Assembly: GCF_964355755.1 (NCBI RefSeq)
Contig: NC_092677.1
Coordinates: 26,630,101-26,694,100 of the forward strand
Direction: 5' to 3'
Length of the DNA stretch: 64,000 bases
Origin: Antedon mediterranea
Lineage: Eukaryota; Echinodermata; Crinoidea; Comatulida; Antedonidae
Shown here one piece after another: positions 47,801-60,300 of the stretch. The position numbers and the translations under genes were made by a program. How positions within the stretch are numbered: position 1 is the first letter of the stretch; each line of letters opens with the position of its first letter. The notes below the pieces were generated by a model, which was not told the origin of the DNA, did no database searches, and worked only from the letters and a program-made list of their open reading frames with translations.

Positions 47801-49419
47801 TGCCTAACTCACTGCTTATATCAATATACTATATTTTTTGTGTTTCTGCCCAATTCAGCTGTGTTACTTAGGCAATTAAGGAGAGCTGACTTATGATCTG
47901 CCTAACTCACTGCTTATATCATTATACTGCCCTCTGTACATTATCTGAGTGCTTTTATATACATTTGCACATGCTCAGATCGTTTTTTGTGTTTCTGCCT
48001 AAGTCAGCTGTGTGACTTAGGCAAGACTCATGATTTTTTAAATAAAATAAGAAATACATTTTATAGTATATTTTTTAACACATTTGTTACAAATTCTTTC
48101 TCTTTTATTGCTACTTTCCTTTTCTAAAATCATCAGTGTTAATTTTTAATCTGAAGAGCTGATGCTATTAAATGTTGTTACTTAAAGGTAACATGTTTTG
48201 TATATAGATGATATCGACAGCCTCATAAAAAAAGTGTCTAAGAAATAATTTTTTTTTTTCTGCCTAACTCACTGCTTATATCAATATACTATATTTTTTT
48301 TGTTTCTGCATAAGTCAGCTGTGTGACTTAGGCAATTAAGGAGAGCTGACTTATGATCTGCCTAACTCACTGCTTATATCATTATACTGCCCTCTGTACA
48401 TTATCTGAGTGCTTTTATATACATTTGCACATGCTCAGATCGGTTTTTTTGTGTGTTTCTGCCTAAGTCAGCTGTGTGACTTAGGCAATTAAGAAGAGGA
48501 GACTCATGATTTTTTAAATAAAATAAGAAATACATTTTTATAGTATATTTTTTAACCCATTTGTTACAAATTCTTTCTCTTTTATTGGTACTTTCCTTTT
48601 CTAAAATCATCAGTGTTAATTTTAATCTGAAGAGCGAATGCTATTAAATTTCGTTACTGAAAGGTAGCATTTTTTGTATATAGATGATATCGACAGCCTC
48701 ATAACAAAAGTGTCTAAGTCATAATTTTTGTTTTGTTTTTCTGCCTAACTCACTGCTTATATCAATATACTATTTGTTGTGTTTCTGCCTAAGTCAGCTG
48801 TGTGACTTAAGCAATTAAGGAGAGCTGACTTATGATCTGCCTAACTCACTGCTTATATCATTATACTATATTTTTTTGTGTTTCTGCCTAAGTCAGATGT
48901 GTGACTTAGGCAATTAAGGAGAGCTGACTTATGATCTGCCTAACTCACTGCTTATATCATTATACTGCCCTCTGTACATTATCTGAGTGCTTTTATATAC
49001 ATTTGCACATGCTCAGATCGTTTTTTGTGTTTCTGCCTAAGTCAGCTGTGTGACTTAGGCAATTAAGAAGAGGAGACTCATGATTTTTTAATTAAAATAA
49101 GAAATACATTTTTATAGTATATTTTTTAACCCATTTGTTACAAATTCTTTCTCTTTTATTGCTACTTTCCTTTTCTAAAATCATCAGTGTTAATTTTAAT
49201 CTGAAGAGCTGATGCTATTAAATTTTGTTACTTAAAGGTAGCATTTTTTGTATATAGATGATATCGACAGGCTCATAACAAAAGTGTCTAAGTCATAATT
49301 TTTGTTTTGTTTTTCTGCCTAACTCACTGCTTATATCAATATACTATTTTTTGTGTTTCTGCCTAAGTCAACTGTGTGACTTAGGCAATTAAGGAGAGCT
49401 GACTTATGATCTGCCTCAC
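44860..49419. repeat. Satellite array, left block
   Basis: Continuous copies of one repeat family. Each long segment carries GTTACTTAAAGGTAGCATTT, TATAGATGATATCGACAGCC, CTGCCCTCTGTACATTATCT and CATCAGTGTTAATTTTAATC. Shorter segments, about 99 bp apart where tandem, carry CTCACTGCTTATATCAATAT and the TGCCTAAGTCA dyad. GTTACTTAAAGG markers fall at about 46587, 47146, 47618, 48181, 48653 and 49230, so spacings of about 475 and 565 bp alternate. This is a higher-order unit of about 1.03 kb. No gene. Confidence 0.95.
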
Positions 49420-49915
49420 TGTCACGAACTCCTCTCACGTATGTTTCCGAGCGGTTGAAAATACTTTAGGAACTCCCTTGTGACATAAAAAGTATACACA
49501 CAAAATCCACAAAGTTGTAAAATAACTCAAAAACAAAGCTTTAATTTCAATCAACTTCAACTTTTAACAATCCAGTAAGCACTTTAAACAACAGCTTCAC
49601 AATGACTTTACAATATAACATCCAACCTCTAATCCAACAACCTTCTTCAAAATAAATGCTTCAATCAAAATCCTTCTCCCACTTACAATTGTCATACTTC
49701 CCCTTATATACAATATGTTCATAACCTTCTAGATCATTCCTTATAGGCCTACTTCTCATTATTACATGATTACAGTTTCTATTAATAGGACTTCTGGAAT
49801 GTTCTTGATTGTTCTTATTAATTATACATGGTTTCTTAAATCAAAACATCTAATTCTAGAATGTTCATGTAAATACTATGTTACTCTATATGTTAGGGAA
49901 TGGTAATTTATTACA
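49420..49915 (-). repeat. LTR (3' LTR in element orientation)
   Basis: 496 bp, TG...CA bounded when read on either strand. It contains GGCCTA in a stretch where the partner LTR has a 6-bp gap. Confidence 0.92.
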
Positions 49916-49930
49916 CTCCCCCCTCTTTCT
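49916..49930 (-). other. Polypurine tract of the LTR element
   Basis: Minus-strand AGAAAGAGGGGGGAG directly abuts the LTR TG, the standard position for priming second-strand synthesis. Confidence 0.85.
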
Positions 49931-49988
49931 GAGCTCAAAACTCTTTCTTGGAGTTTTGAAGGGCAAGTATACACGAAAGTGGCAAAAG

Positions 49989-50489
49989 TTAACCCACTCC
50001 TATTCTATAAAACTTAAATACGCCATAATAACATACAACATAATCATTAATAATTACTAATAATGAACAAACAATATTCATGTAAATTTGTCGGAATGGT
50101 TCACTAACAATTACGGACATAGGAATCATAAAATCCTTAAATTTAGTTTTATACTTTGAGGCTTTACAATACTCTGTCAACGAAATATCATGTGAAAATT
50201 TCAAAACACTATTACTGCAATGATATAAAACCAGTAATTTCTCTATGGGTTCTGTCTGGTGTTTAGTAAAAACATGCCTAAATAAAATTCCGTCCTTACA
50301 GACCGTCATATCTTCCCGACATAAACCTTCTTTCCTTTCAATATCTTCCCGATGTAAACGTTCTTGGTTATCCATCATCTGCTGCTTCAGAAGACTCTGT
50401 TGTTGTATTTGTTGCTTCATTAACAACACCAAAAAGTCTGTACTGCTGTACACTTTACCGGATATTGTTGTTGATTGTTTATCAGCCAT
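49989..50489 (-). pseudogene. Gag-like frame fused to integrase-like remnant
   Basis: A 166-residue frame starting MADKQSTTISG. Residues 15-60 form a Gln/Glu-rich coiled region like gypsy gag N-termini (LLMKQQIQQQSLLKQQMM). From about residue 66 the sequence KDGILFR, then KLLV and VLKFSHDISL, resembles the segment before and within the integrase zinc-binding domain, but most of its His/Cys residues are lost. It reads as an internal deletion joining two distant parts of gag-pol. Function as a protein is doubtful. Confidence 0.55.
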
Positions 50490-50806
50490 ATTTTAAATCT
50501 GGATGAGGGTCTTGTTACTAGTTAATCGTAGTTACCGAGACGTTCACAAGTCTACTGTTCCAAATAAATAATGTACTGTTCTTAAAACAATGTTTGTGTT
50601 CTTACGATTAAACAAAACGTAGCACCGCGGCTTCCGTAAAATATCACAGTATCGTAAGTACCGCTTTCACAAAATATCAATAAAGTACAGTTGATCCTAA
50701 AACAGCCACCAATCTATGGCAAAATACAGTAGATCAAACTGCTACACCACAAAATATCACAACCGTAGATAAATACACAGTTAAGTCGAACAGTAGATCG
50801 AAATAA

Positions 50807-50818
50807 CCGCTGCCACCA
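50807..50818 (-). other. Primer-binding site (tRNA-Leu type)
   Basis: Minus-strand TGGTGGCAGCGG lies 5 nt inside the 5' LTR. It is complementary to a CCGCTGCCACCA tRNA 3' end, as in leucine tRNAs that start GGTAGCG. Confidence 0.75.
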
Positions 50819-50823
50819 AATTA

Positions 50824-51314
50824 TGTCACGAACTCCTCTCACGTATGTTTCCGAGCAGTTGAAAATACTTTAGGAACTCCCTTGTGACATAAAAAGTATA
50901 CACACAAAATCCACAAAGTTGTAAAATAACTCAAAAACAAAGCTTTAATTTCAATCAACTTCAACTTTTAACAATCCAGTAAGCACTTTAAACAACAGCT
51001 TCACAATGACTTTACAATATAACATCCAACCTCTAATCCAACAACCTTCTTCAAAATAAATGCTTCAATCAAAATCCTTCTCCCCACTTACAATTGTCAT
51101 ACTTCCCCTTATATACAATATGTTCATAACCTTCTAGATCATTCCTTATACTTCTCATTATTACATGATTACAGTTTCTATTAATAGGACTTCTGGAATG
51201 TTCTTGATTGTTCTTATTAATTATACATGGTTTCTTAAATCAAAACATCTAATTCTAGAATGTTCATGTAAATACTATGTTACTCTATATGTTAGGGAAT
51301 GGTAATTTATTACA
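50824..51314 (-). repeat. LTR (5' LTR in element orientation)
   Basis: 491 bp, near-identical to the copy at 49420-49915. It is followed by the 5-bp CTAAC flank and then satellite sequence. Confidence 0.92.
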
Positions 51315-54300
51315 CTAACTCACTGCTTATATCATTATACTGCCCTCTGTACATTATCTGAGTGTTTTTATATACATTTTCACATGCTCAGATCGTTTTT
51401 TGTGTTTCTGCCTAAGTCAGCTTTGTGACTTAGGCAATTAAGGAGAGGAGACTCATGATTTTTTAAATAAAATAAGAAATAGATTTTTATAGTATATTTT
51501 TTAACCCATTTGTTACAAATTCTTTCTCTTTTATTGCTACTTTCCTTTTCTAAAATCATCAGTGTTAATTTTAATCTGAACATCTAATGCTATTAAATTT
51601 TGTTACTTAAAGGTAGCATTTTTTGTATATAGATGATATTGACAGCCTCATAACAAAAGTGTCTAAGTCATAATTTTTGTTTTGTTTTTCTGCCTAACTC
51701 ACTGCTTATATCAATATACTATATTTTTTGTGTTTTTGCCCAAGTCAGCTGTGTGACTTAGGCAATTAAGGAGAGCTGACTTATGATCTGCCTAACTCAC
51801 TGCTTATATCAATATACTATATTTTTTGTGTTTCTGCCCAATTCAGCTGTGTTACTTAGGCAATTAAGGAGAGCTGACTTATGATCTGCCTAACTCACTG
51901 CTTATATCATTATACTGCCCTCTGTACATTATCTGAGTGCTTTTATATACATTTGCACATGCTCAGATCGTTTTTTGTGTTTCTGCCTAAGTCAGCTGTG
52001 TGACTTAGGCAAGACTCATGATTTTTTAAATAAAATAAGAAATACATTTTATAGTATATTTTTTAACACATTTGTTACAAATTCTTTCTCTTTTATTGCT
52101 ACTTTCCTTTTCTAAAATCATCAGTGTTAATTTTTAATCTGAAGAGCTGATGCTATTAAATGTTGTTACTTAAAGGTAGCATATTTTGTATATAGATGAT
52201 ATCGACAGCCTCATAAAAAAAGTGTCTAAGAAATAATTTTTTTTTCTGCCTAACTCACTGCTTATATCAATATACTATAATTTTTTTGTTTCTGCATAAG
52301 TCAGCTGTGTGACTTAGGCAATTAAGGAGAGCTGACTTATGATCTGCCTAACTCACTGCTTATATCATTATACTGCCCTCTGTACATTATCTGAGTGCTT
52401 TTATATACATTTGCACATGCTCAGATCATTTTTTTTTTGTGTTTCTGCCTAAGTCAGCTGTGTGACTTAGGCAATTAAGAAGAGGAGACTCATGATTTTT
52501 TAAATAAAATAAGAAATACATTTTTATAGTATATTTTTTAACCCATTTGTTACAAATTCTTTCTCTTTTATTGCTACTTTCCTTTTCTAAAATCATCAGT
52601 GTTAATTTTAATCTGAAGAGCGAATGCTATTAAATTTTGTTACTGAAAGGTAGCATTTTTTGTATATAGATGATATCGACAGCCTCATAACAAAAGTGTC
52701 TAAGACTTAATTATTTTTTTCTGCCTAACTCACTGCTTATATCAATATACTATATTGTTTGTGTTTCTGCCCCAGTCAGCTGTGTTACTTAGGCAATTAA
52801 GGAGAGCTGACTTATGATCTGCCTAACTCACTGCTTATATCATTATACTGCCCTCTGTACATTATCTGAGTGTTTTTATATACATTTTCACATGCTCAGA
52901 TCGTTTTTTGTGTTTTAGGCAATTAAGGAGAGGAGACTCATGATTTTTTAAATAAAATAAGAAATACATTTTTATAGTATATTTTTTAACCCATTTGTTA
53001 CAAATTCTTTCTCTTTTATTGCTACTATCCTTTTCTAAATTCATCAGTGTTAATTTTATTCTGAAGAGCTGATGCTATTAAATGTTGTTACTTAAAGGTA
53101 GCATGTTTTGTATATAGATGATATCGACAGCCTCATAACAAAAGTGTCTAAGACATAATTTTTTTTCTCCCTAACTCACTGCTTATATCAATATACTATA
53201 TTTTTTGTGTTTCTGCCTAAGTCAGATGTGTGACTTAGGCAATTAAGGAGAGCTGACTTATGATCTGCCTAACTCACTGCTTATATCATTATACTGCCCT
53301 CTGTACATTATCCGAGTGCTTTTATATACATTTGCACATGCTCAGATCGTTTTTTGTGTTTCTGCCTAAGTCAGCTGTGTGACTTAGGCAATTAAGGAGA
53401 GGAGACTCATGATTTTTTAAATAAAATAAGAAATACATTTTTACAGTATATTTTTTAACCCATATGTTACAAATTCTTTCTCTTTTATTGCTTCTTTCCT
53501 TTTCTAAAATCATCAGTGTTAATTTTAATTTGAAGAGCTGATGCTATTAAATTTTGTTACTTAAAGGTAGCATTTTTTGTATATAGATGATATCGACAGC
53601 CTCATAACAAAAGTGTCTAAGTCATAATTTTTGTTTTGTTTTTCTGCCTAACTCACTGCTTATATCAATATACTATTTTTTTGTGTTTCTGCCTAAGTCA
53701 GCTGTATGACTTAGGCAATTAAGGAGAGCTGACTTATGATCTGCCTAACTTACTGCTTATATCATTATACTGCCCTCTGTTCATTATCTGAGTGTTTTTA
53801 TATACATTTTCACATGCTCAGATCGTTTTTTTGTGTTTCTGCCTAAGTCAGCTGTGTGACTTAGGCAATTAAGGAGAGGAGACTCATGATTTTTTAAATA
53901 AAATAAGAAATACATTTTTATATTATATTTTTTAACCAATTTGTTACAAATTCTTTCTCTTTTATTGCTACTATCCTTTTCTAAATTCATCAGTGTTAAT
54001 TTTAATCTGAAGAGCTGATGCAATTAAATGTTGTTACTTAAAGGTAGCATTTTTTGTATATAGATGATATCGACAGCCTCACAACAAAAGTGTCTAAGAT
54101 ATAATTTTTTTTTCTGCCTAACTCACTGCTTATATCAATATACTATCTTTTTTGTGTTTCTGCATAAGTCAGCTGTGTGACTTAGGCAATTAAGGAGAGC
54201 TGACTTATGATCTGCGTAACTCACTGCTTATATCATTATACTGCCCTCTGTACATTATCTGAGTGCTTTTATATACATTTGCACATGCTCAGATCGTTTT

Positions 54301-57300
54301 TTTTGTGTGTTTCTGCCTAAGTCAGCTGTGTGACTTAGGCAATTAAGAAGAGGAGACTCATGATTTTTTAAATAAAATAAGAAATGCATTTTTATAGTAT
54401 ATTTTTTAACCCATTTGTTACAAATTCTTTCTCTTTTATTGCTACTTTCCTTTTCTAAAATCATCAGTGTTAATTTTAATCTGAAGAGCGAATGCTATCA
54501 AATTTTATTACTTAAAGGTAGCATTTTTTGTATATAGATGATATCGACAGCCTCATAACAAAAGTGTCTAAGTCATAATTTTTGTTTTGTTTTTCTGCCT
54601 AACTCACTGCTTATATCAATATACTATTTTTTGTGTTTCTGCCTAAGTCAACTGTGTGACTTAGGCAATTAAGGAGAGCTGACTTATGATCTGCCTAACT
54701 CACTGCGTATATCATTATACTGCCCTCTGTACATTATCTGAGTGTTTTTATATACATTTTCACATGCTCAGATCGTTTTTTGTGTTTCTGCCTAAGTCAG
54801 CTTTGTGACTTAGGCAATTAAGGAGAGGAGACTCATGATTTTTTAAATAAAATAAGAAATACATTTTTATAGTCTATTTTTTAACCCATTTGTTACAAAT
54901 TCTTTCTCTTTTATTGCTACTATCCTTTTCTAAATTCATCAGTGTTAATTTTAATCTGAAGAGCTGATGCTATTAAATTTTGTTACTTAAAGGTAGCATG
55001 TTTTGTATATAGATGATATCGACAGCCTCATAACAAAAGTGTCTAAGACATAATTTTTTTTTCTCCCTAACTCACTGCTTATATCAATATACTATATTTT
55101 TTGTGTTTCTGCCTAAGTCAGATGTGTGACTTAGGCAATTAAGGAGAGCTGACTTACGATCTGCCTAACTCACTGCTTATATCATTATACTGCCCTCTGT
55201 ACATTATATGAGTGCTTTTATATACATTTTCACATGCTCAGATCGTTTTTTGTGTTTCTGCCTAAGTCAGCTGTGTGACTTAGGCAATTAAGGAGAGGAG
55301 ACTCATGATTTTTTAAATAAAATAAGAAATACATTTTTATAGTATATTTTTTAACCCATTTGTTACAAATTCTTTCTCTTTTATTGCTACTTTCCTTTTT
55401 TAAAATCATCAGTGTTAATTTTAATCTGAAGAGCTGATGCTATTAAATTTTGTTACTTAAAGGTAGCATTTTTTGTATATAGATGATATCGACAGCCTGA
55501 TAACAAAAGTGTCTAAGTCATAATTTTTGTTTTGTTTTTCTGCCTAACTCACTGCTTATATCAATATACTATATTTTTTGTGTTTCTGCCCAAGTCAGCT
55601 GTGTGACTTAGGCAATTAAGGAGAGCTGACTTATGATCTGCCTAACTCACTGCTTATATCAATATACTATATTTTTGTGTTTCTGCCCAAGTCAGCTGTG
55701 TTACTTAGGCAATTAAGGAGAGCTGACTTATGATCTGCCTACCTCATTGCTTATATCATTATACTGCCCTCTGTACATTATCTGAGTGCTTTTATATACA
55801 TTTGCACATGCTCAGATCGTTTTTTGTGTTTCTGCCTAAGTCAGCTGTGTGACTTAGGCAATTAAGGCGAGGAGACTCATGATTTTTTAAATAAAATAAG
55901 AAATACATTTTTATAGTATATTTTTTAACCCATTTGTTACAAATTCTTTCTCTTTTATTGCTACTATCCTTTTCTAAATTCATCAGTGTTAATTTTAATC
56001 TGAAGGGCTGATGCTATTAAATTTTGTTACTTAAAGGTAGCATGTTTTGTATATAGATGATATCGACAGCCTCATAACAAAAGTTTCTAAGACATAATTT
56101 TTTTTTCTCCCTAACTCACTGCTTATATCAATATACTATATTTTTTGTGTTTCTAAGTCAGCTGTGTGACTTAGGCAATTAAGGAGAGGAGACTCATGAT
56201 TTTTTAATTAAAATAAGAAATACATTTTTATAGTATATTTTTTAACCCATTTGTTACAAATTCTTTCTCTTTTATTGCTACTTTCCTTTTCTAAAATCAT
56301 CAGTGTTAATTTTAATCTGAAGAGCTAATGCTATTAAATTTTGTTACTTAAAGGTAGCATGTTTTGTATATAGATGATATCGACAGGCTCATAACAAAAG
56401 TGTCTAAGACATAATTTTTTTTTCTGCCTAACTCACTGCTTATATATCAATATACTATATTTTTTGTGTTTCTGCCTAAGTCAGATGTGTGACTTAGGCA
56501 ATTAAGGAGAGCTGACTTATGATCTGCCTAACTCACTGCTTATATCATTATACTGCCCTCTGTACATTATCTGAGTGCTTTTATATACATTTGCACATGC
56601 TCAGATCGTTTTTTTTTGTGTGTTTCTGCCTAAGTCAGCTGTGTGACTTAGGCAATTAAGAAGAGGAGACTCATGATTTTTTAAATAAAATAAGAAATAC
56701 ATTTTTATAGTATATTTTTTAACCCATTTGTTACAAATTCTTTCTCTTTTATTGCTACTTTCCTTTTCTAAAATCATCAGTGTTAATTTTAATCTGAAGA
56801 GCGAATGCTATCAAATATTGTTACTTAAAGGTAGCATTTTTTGTATATAGATGATATCGACATCCTCATAACAAAAGTGTCTAATTCATAATTTTTGTTT
56901 TGTTTTTCTGCCTAACTCACTGCTTATATCAATATACTATTTTTTGTGTTTCTGCCTAAGTCAGCTGTGTGACTTAGGCAATTAAGGAGAGCTGTCTTAT
57001 GATCTGCCTAACTCACTGCTTATATCATTATACTGCCCTCTGTACATTATCTGAGTATTTTTATATACATTTTCACATGCTCAGATCGTTTTTTGTGTTT
57101 CTGCCTAAGTCAGCTGTGTGACTTAGGCAATTAAGGAGAGGAGACTCATGATTTTTTTAAATAAAATAAGAAATACATTTTTATAGTATATTTTTTAACC
57201 CATTTGTTACAAATTCTTTCTCTTTTATTGCTACTATCCTTTTCTAAATTCATCAGTGTTAATTTTAATCTGAAGAGCTGATGCTATTAAATTTTGTTAC

Positions 57301-60300
57301 TTAAAGATAGCATGTTTTGTATATAGATGATATCGACAGCCTCATAACAAAAGTGTCTAAGACATAATTTTTTTTTCTCCCTAACTCACTGCTTATATCA
57401 ATATACTATCTTTTTTGTGTTTCTGCATAAGTCAGCTGTGTGACTTAGGCAATTAAGGAGAGCTGACTTATGATCTGCCTAACTCACTGCTTATATCATT
57501 ATACTGCCCTCTGTACATTATCTGAATGCTTTTATATACATTTTCACATGCTCAGATCGTTTTTTGTGATTCTGCCTAAGTCAGCTGTGTGACTTAGGCA
57601 ATTAAGGAGAGCTGACTTATGATCTGCCTAACTTACTGCTTATATCATTATACTGCCCTCTGTTCATTATCTGAGTGTTTTTATATACATTTTCACACGC
57701 TCAGATCGTTTTTTGTGTTTCTGCCTAAGTCAGCTGTGTGACTTAGGCAATTAAGGAGAGGAGACTCATGATTTTTTAAATAAAATAAGAAATAGATTTT
57801 TATAGTATATTTTTTAACCCATTTGTTACAAATTCTTTCTCTTTTATTGCTACTTTCCTTTTCTAAAATCATCAGTGTTAATTTTAATCTGAACATCTAA
57901 TGCTATTAAATTTTGTTACTTAAAGGTAGCATTTTTTGTATATAGATGATATTGACAGCCTCATAACAAAAGTGTCTAAGTCATAATTTTTGTTTTGTTT
58001 TTCTGCCTAACTCACTGCTTATATCAATATACTATATTTTTTGTGTTTCTGCCCAAGTCAGCTGTGTGACTTAGGCAATTAATGAGAGCTGACTTATGAT
58101 CTGCCTAACTCACTGCTTATATCAATATACTATATTTTTTGTGTTTCTGCCCAATTCAGCTGTGTTACTTAGGCAATTAAGGAGAGCTGACTTATGATCT
58201 GCCTAACTCACTGCTTATATCTTTATACTGCCGTCTGTATATTATCTGAGTGCTTTTATATACATTTGCACATGCTCAGATCGTGTTTTTGTGTTTCTGC
58301 CTAAGTCAGCTGTGTGACTTAGGCAATTAAGCAGAGGAGACTCATGATTTTTTTAAATAAAATAAGAAATACATTTTTATAGTATATTTTTTAACCCATT
58401 TGTTACAAATTCTTTCTCTTTTATTGCTACTTTCCTTTTCTAAAATCATCAGTGTTAATTTTAATCTGAAGAGCTGATGCTATTAAATTTTGTTACTTAA
58501 AGGTAGCATTTTTTGTATATAGATGATATCGACAGCCTCATAACAAAAGTATCTAAGTAATAATTGTTTTTTTCTGGCTAACTCACTGCTTATATCAATA
58601 TACTATATTTTTTTTGTTTCTGCCTAAGTCAGCTGTGTGACTTAGGCAATTAAGGAGAGCTGACTTTTGATCTGCCTAACTCACTGCTTATATCAATATA
58701 CTATATTTTTTTGTGTTTCTGCCTAAGTCAGCTGTGTGACTTAGGCAATTAAGGAGAGCTGACTTATGATCTGCCTAACTCACTGCTTATATCAATATAC
58801 TATATTTTGTGTGTTTCTGCCTAAGTCAGCTGTGTGACTTAGGCAATTAAGGAGAGCTGACTTATGATCTGCCAAACTCACTGCTTATATCAATATACTA
58901 TATTTTTTTAGATTCTGCCTAAGTCAGCTGTGTGACTTAGGCAATTAAGGAGAGGAGACTCATAATTTTTAAAATAAAATAAGAAATACATTTTTATAGT
59001 ATATTTTTTAACCCATTTGTTACAAATTCTTTCTCTTTTATTGCTACTTTCCTTTTCTAAAATCATCAGTGTTAATTTTAATCTGAAGAGCTGATGCTAT
59101 TAAATTTTGTTACTTAAAGGTAGCATTTTTTGTATATAGATGATATCGACAGCCTCATAACAAAAGTGTCTAAGTTATAAATTTTTTTTCTGCTAACTCA
59201 CTGCTTATATCAATATACTATATTTTTTGTGTTTCTGCCTAAGTCAGCTGTGTGACTTAGGCAATTAAGGAGAGCTGACTTATGATCTGCCTAACTCACT
59301 GCTTATATCAATATACTATATTTTTTGGTGTTTCTGCCTAAGTCAGCTGTGTGACTTAGGAAATTAAGGAGAGCTGACTTATGATCTGCCTAACTCACTG
59401 CTTATATCAATATACTATATGTTTTGTGTTTCCGCCTAAGTCAGCTGTGTGACTTAGGCAATTAAGGAGAGCTGACCTATGATCTGCTTAACTCACTGCT
59501 TATATCAATATACAATTTTTTTTGTGTTTCTGCCTAAGTCAGCTGTGTGACTTAGGCAATTAAGGAGAGCCGACTTATGATCTGCCTAACTCACTGCTTA
59601 TATCAATATACTATATTTTGTGTGTTTCTGTGTGACTTAGGCAATTAAGGAGAGCTGACTTATGATCTGCCAAACTCACTGCTTATATCAATATACTATA
59701 TTTTGTTGTGTTTCTGCCTAAGTCAGCTGTGTGACTTAGGCAATTAAAGAGAGCTGACTTATGATCTGCCTAACTCACTGCTTATATCAATATACTATAT
59801 TTTTTGTGTTTCTGCCTAAGTCAGCTGTGTGACTTAGGCAATTAAGGAGAGCTGACTTATGATCTGCCTAACTCACTGCTTATATCAATATACTATATTT
59901 TTTTAGATTCTGCCTAAGTCAGCTGTGTGACTTAGGCAATTAAGGAGAGGAGACTCATAATTTTTTTAATAAAATAAGAAATACATTTTTATAGTATATT
60001 TTTTAACCCATTTGTTACAAATTCTTTCTCTTTTATTGCTACTTTCCTTTTCTAAAATCATCAGTGTTAATTTTAATCTGAAGAGCTGATGCTATTAAAT
60101 TTTGTTACTTAAAGGTAGCATTTTTTTGTATATAGATGATATCGACAGCCTCATAACAAAAGTGTCTAAGTCATAATTGTTTTTTTCTGGCTAACTCACT
60201 GCTTATATCAATATACTATATTTTTTGTGTTTCTGCCTAAGTCAGCTGTGTGACTTAGGCAATTAAGGAGAGCTGACTTATGATCTGCCTAACTCACTGC

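Larger units (their letters stand above)
49420..51314 (-). mobile_element. Compact Ty3/gypsy-derived LTR retrotransposon inside the satellite
   Basis: Two near-identical direct repeats (49420-49915 and 50824-51314) begin TG and end CA. They enclose only about 900 bp. Flanking 5-bp CTCAC/CTAAC are a target duplication with one change; the satellite sequence resumes on each side. On the minus strand, 5 nt after the first LTR, TGGTGGCAGCGG matches the 3' end of a tRNA-Leu (primer site, 50807-50818). A purine tract AGAAAGAGGGGGGAG directly precedes the other LTR. The internal frame is a gag-like N-terminus joined to an integrase-like fragment, with protease and reverse transcriptase absent. It is a non-autonomous deletion derivative and probably recent, since the LTRs differ mainly by one 6-bp and one 1-bp indel. 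Confidence 0.92.
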
